Positions 60,801 to 64,000 of a stretch of 64,000 nucleotides of DNA are shown piece by piece (the first letter of the stretch is position 1; each line of letters starts with the position of its first letter). This DNA comes from an uncultured Clostridia bacterium (GTDB lineage Bacteria; Bacillota; Clostridia; Christensenellales; CAG-917), in the NCBI GenBank assembly GCA_934277645.1, contig CAKQUX010000001.1, forward strand, positions 248,001 to 312,000, in the 5' to 3' direction. The translations under genes and the position numbers were made by a program. The notes beneath the pieces were generated by a model. That model did no database searches, had not been told where the DNA came from, and saw only the letters and a program-made list of their open reading frames with translations.

Positions 60801-61432
60801 TCTTTTGCGAGTTTAACGAGTTGCGGCAAAACGAACTTGTCTTCTTGCAAGCCGTGGTCTTGAAGCTCGATATAAAAATCGCCTTCCGCAAACATCGATT
60901 TCAATTTCAATGCATAATCTTTCGCTTTGTCATATTCGTTTGCAAGCAAGTATCTCGGAATTCGGCCTGCCAAACACGCCGACAAGCAAATAAGCCCTTC
61001 CGAATGTTGCTCTAACAATTTAAGATCGATTCTCGGTTTTTGATAAAAGCCGTCCACAAACGCTTTTGACGACAACACCATAAGGTTCTTATAACCTTGT
61101 TCGTTCTTCGCAAGAATGATAAGGTGGTCGCGAGCGCGCATAACTTCGGCTCGCTTATCGTACATGTCGGGAGCAACGTAAAACTCTTCGCCGATAATCG
61201 GCTTTATTCCGCTGCCTTTAAGCGTAGACACAAACGCGTATACGCCGTACATATTTCCGTGGTCGGTAATCGCGACGGCTTGTTGACCGTCTTTTATTAA
61301 CGCTTCTTTAAGCGGATACGAATGGATAGTTCCGCCGTCAGGCTTTTTGCCCGTGATTCTGTCAAGTCGGACTGCGCCGTCGAGCAAGCTGTATTCGGTG
61401 TGTAAATGCAAATGCACGAATTTACTTTCCAT
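57812..61432 (-). CDS. dnaE: DNA polymerase III alpha subunit (DnaE type)
   Basis: The 1206-residue protein has an N-terminal PHP domain (FVHLHLHTEYSLLDGA), then the polymerase core with GPGRGSGVGSLVAY and the catalytic PDFDIDF at 414-420. Tandem HhH and an OB-fold region lie near the C-terminus (GNSDLDGKNVCFGGIIGSFEKR). It is the clostridial DnaE class beside whiA and pfkA. The ATG overlaps the end of whiA by 11 bases, with GGAAGGAG as ribosome site. Confidence 0.96.
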   Translation of the reverse strand: MESKFVHLHLHTEYSLLDGAVRLDRITGKKPDGGTIHSYPLKEALIKDGQQAVAITDHGNMYGVYAFVSTLKGSGIKPIIGEEFYVAPDMYDKRAEVMRARDHLIILAKNEQGYKNLMVLSSKAFVDGFYQKPRIDLKLLEQHSEGLICLSACLAGRIPRYLLANEYDKAKDYALKLKSMFAEGDFYIELQDHGLQEDKFVLPQLVKLAKEIGVKVVATNDVHYISREDADIQDTMMCIQMGIKKTDVSAVRFDNDNFYLKSQQEMIDLFDWCPEAIESTVEIADKCNFEFTLKRNSIIPRYTNDEMNGRDEAQYLHDLAYERILTRYPEITPEIKDRLDYELSVIIECGYAGYFLIVWDFVNAARLRGIPVGPGRGSGVGSLVAYSIGITDVDPLRYNLIFERFLSKERVSMPDFDIDFCYNRRGEIIDYVTEKYGKDNVSQIIAYSTMSAKAAIKDVARVYDVSFQDANNWVKDLPKMGKPFIGESLGEWGKEIVPAFKELYDSNPEAKRIIDIAKGLEGMPRQVSMHAAGVVICPDPIVEHVPLQRNGDDITTQFDKGQIESVGLLKMDFLALKTLTDINEAEKYIFEDKGVKIDFNKLGYDDPEVYKLIASGDCEGVFQLESNGMKQFMAKLKPDKLEEVIAGISIFRPGPIQFMDDYINGKKEPEKVKYAHPVLKDILGVTYGCIVYQEQVMQIAKDLAGFSFGGADIMRRAIAKKKLDILNENKAMFIHGGDMTVAGGVVNHVKGCVANGVPEEVAEKLWNQILDFASYAFNKSHAAAYAVVSYQTAYLKRYYPLHYIMAVANNRISSSEEVKHYVNYIKESGYKIYPPDINKSSKLFTIEGEGMRYGLNGIKNMGDAAMETILTERKQNGDYKDIRDLVSRNPEINKRMLESLIKGGALDCFGKTRATLIASYEQIVDSENALRKNTSSNQISLFDDLIEDVPVKYIELPEYDKTQKLNFEKDVLGMYVSGHPLDDFRGNTQGFNFSTEDLFVESVDEDGNAVLVGNSDLDGKNVCFGGIIGSFEKRLSKNNTRFATGKVEDFYGVVTFAMFGRAFERNLALLQTETPVIINGKLDMKVESEPKVVIDTISIWHKKEEKTDSETTAKKQAANAAPIKNESKTKLYVRVCDRGLLDVVINFLKRFEGETPVVIKAEMGAAPQVFEFNGGVELSDEFVLKLKNIVGNDNAKVVTKTKQQKN

Positions 61433-62387
61433 CGTTCTCTCCTTCCGTAATTTCCATTATTTTTCTCAGTCTGTGATTAAGGCAGCTTTTCGATATTCCG
61501 AGTATCTCCGAAAGTTCGCTAAGCGTTGCCGTCGGGTTGTCAAGCCTTGCCACTGCCGCCTCTTTTAATCCGAGCGGCAGATTGTCAAACCCTATTCCGT
61601 TTTTCAATTCTTCGATTGCGACTATCTGTTTTGCCGCCGCCGCAAAGGTTTTGTCAAGGTTAGCCGCTTCGCATATAACGTTTCGGTTTATGCTGTTGTT
61701 CATATCTCTGTCCGCAATGATTTTTTCGAGTTCGAGCGACGCTTCCGTCAGTTTCAGGACTCTGAAAAAATCAAGAATTATGTTTTTATCTTTTGCATAA
61801 ACCAAAAAATTGTTGCCGCGTTCGCTCTTTTTGAAATTCAATGCAAAACGCTTCAAAAGTTCCAGAACACCGTCCGCTTCCGCCTCGTCCGAAAGCTGAT
61901 ATTCGACGTGATAGCCGCTGTGACCGCTCTCGGCAGTGGACGGAACGTATACGCTTCCTGCTCCGACAAACAATCCTTTTAAATATTCTTTTGCGCAACA
62001 AGGGCTTTTAACTATTTCGTCAGGAACGCCTCGCACAAAAGACGAAAAACTGTCGCCGTCAAGTTGCATAAGTCCGCATTCGGACAAAACGTCACGACTT
62101 ATACCTTGCGGAATTTTAACGGTAAAATAATTCTCGCCGCATTTTACGCCGCTTTTTACTTTGCCCTTCTCTATTTCCACGTCGGTCAAATAAGTTTCCT
62201 TGATAAGGCCGCTTACTCTTTCCACCGCTTCTGACGAAAACAGGGTCAGAGTGCAATTCATTCCGCGTTTTGTAAGCTCAACGCTTCCGGACGATTTCAA
62301 AAGAGCAGACAAAAAAGCCCTTACGCAACAAAGTTGCTTCGGGCAAGACGATAAGATTTCTTCAAGCACCAATTCTTTAAAATTCAT
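61422..62387 (-). CDS. whiA: DNA-binding protein WhiA
   Basis: The 321-residue protein has an N-terminal LAGLIDADG-like fold (CCVRAFLSALLKSSGSVELTKR; CCAKEYLKGLFVGAGSVYVP) and a C-terminal helix-turn-helix (LPLGLKEAAVARLDNPTATLSELSEILGISKSCLNHRLRKI). WhiA influences cell division and chromosome segregation in Firmicutes. ATG 62387 overlaps the PHP gene's stop as ATGA after GAGGAAGAA; an upstream Met is PHP-gene sequence. dnaE overlaps its 3' end. Confidence 0.95.
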   Translation of the reverse strand: MNFKELVLEEILSSCPKQLCCVRAFLSALLKSSGSVELTKRGMNCTLTLFSSEAVERVSGLIKETYLTDVEIEKGKVKSGVKCGENYFTVKIPQGISRDVLSECGLMQLDGDSFSSFVRGVPDEIVKSPCCAKEYLKGLFVGAGSVYVPSTAESGHSGYHVEYQLSDEAEADGVLELLKRFALNFKKSERGNNFLVYAKDKNIILDFFRVLKLTEASLELEKIIADRDMNNSINRNVICEAANLDKTFAAAAKQIVAIEELKNGIGFDNLPLGLKEAAVARLDNPTATLSELSEILGISKSCLNHRLRKIMEITEGENDGK

Positions 62388-63160
62388 TTCTTCCTCGTCG
62401 TAAATTCGCAATCTACCCCGACTATTCTTTCAAGCGGAATCTTGTGTTTTTCGATAAACGCCTTAACTCTGAAAAATTTTCCGACGTTTATGATTTTATG
62501 CGCGTCGCTTCCCAAGATGAATTTTACTCCGCTTTTTAAGGCTTCGTCAATCATCGGTTCAAGCGTTTCGATGTGTTTTTCGTTTAGTTCTATATGACAG
62601 CCGTTTGATTTTGTGCACTCGAATATCCTTTTGCCGTTCACTTTGGCGCGATGCCCCAAGTGGCAAATCACGTCAACGGGATACTTTTCGACGGCCTTGA
62701 CAAACGCTTCTGTATTTTTTTCGACAAGCTCGCTCGATAAGTTTTTCGTCCAGCCGTTGCGGAGAATAAACGCCGCTCTGTCTTTGCCGTCGCCTTTTGT
62801 CACAAATCTGTGAAAGCCGACGTGCAACACGTCAAGTTTCTTTATCACACTTGGCATAACGTCTATATCGCCGTCAAAGTTCAGAATGTTTCCTTCGACC
62901 GACTGCAATGCCGTTATGCACTTTTTATTCTTCATTTCATCAATGGATGAATTCGATTTTTCGTTTATCTGTTTTATTCGGGAAATAGATTTTTCGAGTT
63001 TTTCATCTGTCATTCCGACAAAATAACTGCGATACGAATGGTCGCAAATCGCAAATTTTTCAAGCCCGACTCTGTTTGCTTCACGGCAAACGGCTTCGAT
63101 GCTCCCCTTGCCGTCGCTGAAATCGGTGTGAATATGAAAATCTCCCAAAATCTTAATCAA
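62384..63160 (-). CDS. PHP-domain phosphoesterase, TTG start
   Basis: The 258-residue protein has a PHP fold with metal-site motifs DFHIHTDFSDGKG (8-20), ICDHS near 38, GFHRF near 115, ICHLGHR near 165 and GSDAH near 220. Relatives cleave phosphoesters such as histidinol-phosphate or act on nucleotides; the substrate here is unknown. The start is TTG at 63160, overlapping the murB stop, because the next Met would remove the first metal motif. It lies between murB and whiA, as in many clostridia. Confidence 0.88.
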   Translation of the reverse strand: MIKILGDFHIHTDFSDGKGSIEAVCREANRVGLEKFAICDHSYRSYFVGMTDEKLEKSISRIKQINEKSNSSIDEMKNKKCITALQSVEGNILNFDGDIDVMPSVIKKLDVLHVGFHRFVTKGDGKDRAAFILRNGWTKNLSSELVEKNTEAFVKAVEKYPVDVICHLGHRAKVNGKRIFECTKSNGCHIELNEKHIETLEPMIDEALKSGVKFILGSDAHKIINVGKFFRVKAFIEKHKIPLERIVGVDCEFTTRKK

Positions 63161-63995
63161 GTAGCTTAAACTCCCTTTCTAATCGTATTCCGTATTTATA
63201 ATAAACCGTTTCTTCGATTTTGTCGACTATTTGCAAAAAGTCGCTTGCGGTTGCGCCGCCGTTGTTCACGATAAAATTGCAATGCTTGCCTGATATCGAA
63301 GCGCCGCCGACCGAATAACCTTTTAGTCCGCAATCTTCGATAAGTTTTCCTGCGCTCGCCCCTTTCGGATTTTTAAAAGTGCTTCCGCACGACGGCGCAG
63401 TCGGTTGAGTCAAACGCCGTTTATGGCAATTCGCCTTAACCGTTTTTGTCATTTCTTCTCGGTCGGCTCTTTTTAGTTTAAAAGTCGCCGACACTATAAC
63501 GCCGTCAACGTCGCTTTCTCTGTAACCGAAATTAGGCTTAACCTCGTTTAAAACGCCGCCCTTTAAAACCAGACAACTTTCAAGGCAATCGCTTATCTGC
63601 ATCGAAAATGCGCCTGCGTTCATCTTAACGAGTCCGCCTACGCTTGCAGGAATTTGATGAACAAATTCAAGTCCCGACAGCGAAGCATCGAAAGCCGCGT
63701 CAAACAATTGTTTTGCGCTTGCCCCTGCTTCGGCGATTATCTTTTCGTCCGAAACAAAAACGCCGTTAAGCCTTTTAAGCGACAAAGCCGTTATTCGTTT
63801 GATTCCGTCACTTATGATAAGGTTGCTTCCTTGCCCTATCACGAAATCGAATCGATTTTGTGCCGCAACAAGAGCGTCAATCGTAAGCGGAAAAATCGTT
63901 TCGGCTATGCTTCCGCCGCCCCTAAAAGTCGTTATATCTTTTGCCGACAAATTGTCCAAAACAATCACGGCGCTCTTGTCGAAAAAATTTGGCAT
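63153..63995 (-). CDS. murB: UDP-N-acetylmuramate dehydrogenase
   Basis: At least 280 residues are present, with FAD-binding TTFRGGGSI near 23, IGQGSNLIISD, IPASVGGLVKMNAGAF and GYRESDVDG (type I Tyr loop). The catalytic Ser is in SCGSTFKNP and the closing Glu in RLEREFKLL. It reduces UDP-GlcNAc-enolpyruvate to UDP-MurNAc for peptidoglycan. The ATG is 5 bases from the window edge, so a ribosome site or longer N-terminus cannot be checked. Overlaps the TTG of the PHP gene. Confidence 0.9.
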   Translation of the reverse strand: MPNFFDKSAVIVLDNLSAKDITTFRGGGSIAETIFPLTIDALVAAQNRFDFVIGQGSNLIISDGIKRITALSLKRLNGVFVSDEKIIAEAGASAKQLFDAAFDASLSGLEFVHQIPASVGGLVKMNAGAFSMQISDCLESCLVLKGGVLNEVKPNFGYRESDVDGVIVSATFKLKRADREEMTKTVKANCHKRRLTQPTAPSCGSTFKNPKGASAGKLIEDCGLKGYSVGGASISGKHCNFIVNNGGATASDFLQIVDKIEETVYYKYGIRLEREFKLLD

Positions 63996-64000
63996 ATCTA

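Overview
The window reads as chromosome of an AT-rich, endospore-forming, anaerobic member of the Clostridia, probably an uncultured gut lineage (the rank below class is a guess). The grounds are a full-length SpoIVA, a DivIVA-family protein, WhiA, a ferredoxin-linked 2-oxoacid oxidoreductase, rubredoxin, FeoAAB ferrous-iron uptake, and side-by-side ATP- and PPi-dependent phosphofructokinases with a membrane pyrophosphatase. No prophage, transposase or CRISPR array was found. About 50 of the genes lie on the minus strand.

Left part (1-13 kb): a partial DUF2804-like gene; a membrane-anchored DUF2974 lipase-like protein; spoIVA; then an unusual transcription unit (about 5196 down to 4235). That unit has a sigma-A promoter, a class I cyclic-di-GMP riboswitch with its own terminator, and about 800 nt carrying some 27 copies of a TACAAAAGA-like nonamer. 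It has no convincing ORF and ends in a second terminator before spoIVA. Next come a hypothetical gene, a MATE exporter, a four-gene ferredoxin-dependent 2-oxoacid oxidoreductase operon, and two tandem NYN-domain genes coupled to ogg.

Middle (13-36 kb): an XRE repressor facing a zinc-ribbon/membrane gene with a 20-bp operator filling its promoter spacer; ldh; a nucleoside-salvage operon (hup, class II aldolase-like, deoD, cdd); a PH-domain membrane protein; a P-type cation ATPase; and hppA. A 1.3-kb gene-poor stretch follows with a likely new 84-nt structured RNA and a partial duplication of the tRNA-Ile tail, then tRNA-Ala and tRNA-Ile. The metal/redox block holds a second MATE exporter, feoA-feoA-feoB with a FeoB-associated Cys-rich protein and a Cys-bearing winged-helix regulator, a DtxR-family regulator that is apparently leaderless, rubredoxin, and a 4Fe-4S/DUF1858 operon next to a Crp/Fnr regulator. 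The same 14-bp dyad lies before both of the last two units.

Right part (36-64 kb): a DEDD exonuclease, a U32 peptidase-family protein, MFS and GPH transporters, a ferritin-like protein, a DivIVA-family protein, pncB, lgt coupled to galK, divergent galT, a metallophosphoesterase, a second GPH transporter, pfp-pfkA, dnaE, whiA, a PHP phosphoesterase and murB. The murB-PHP-whiA-dnaE-pfkA order is a known clostridial arrangement, here without rapZ and yvcK. As a whole, the genes describe a fermentative cell drawing on galactose and nucleosides, using pyrophosphate as an energy currency, with several iron/redox regulatory circuits whose operators can be read directly.
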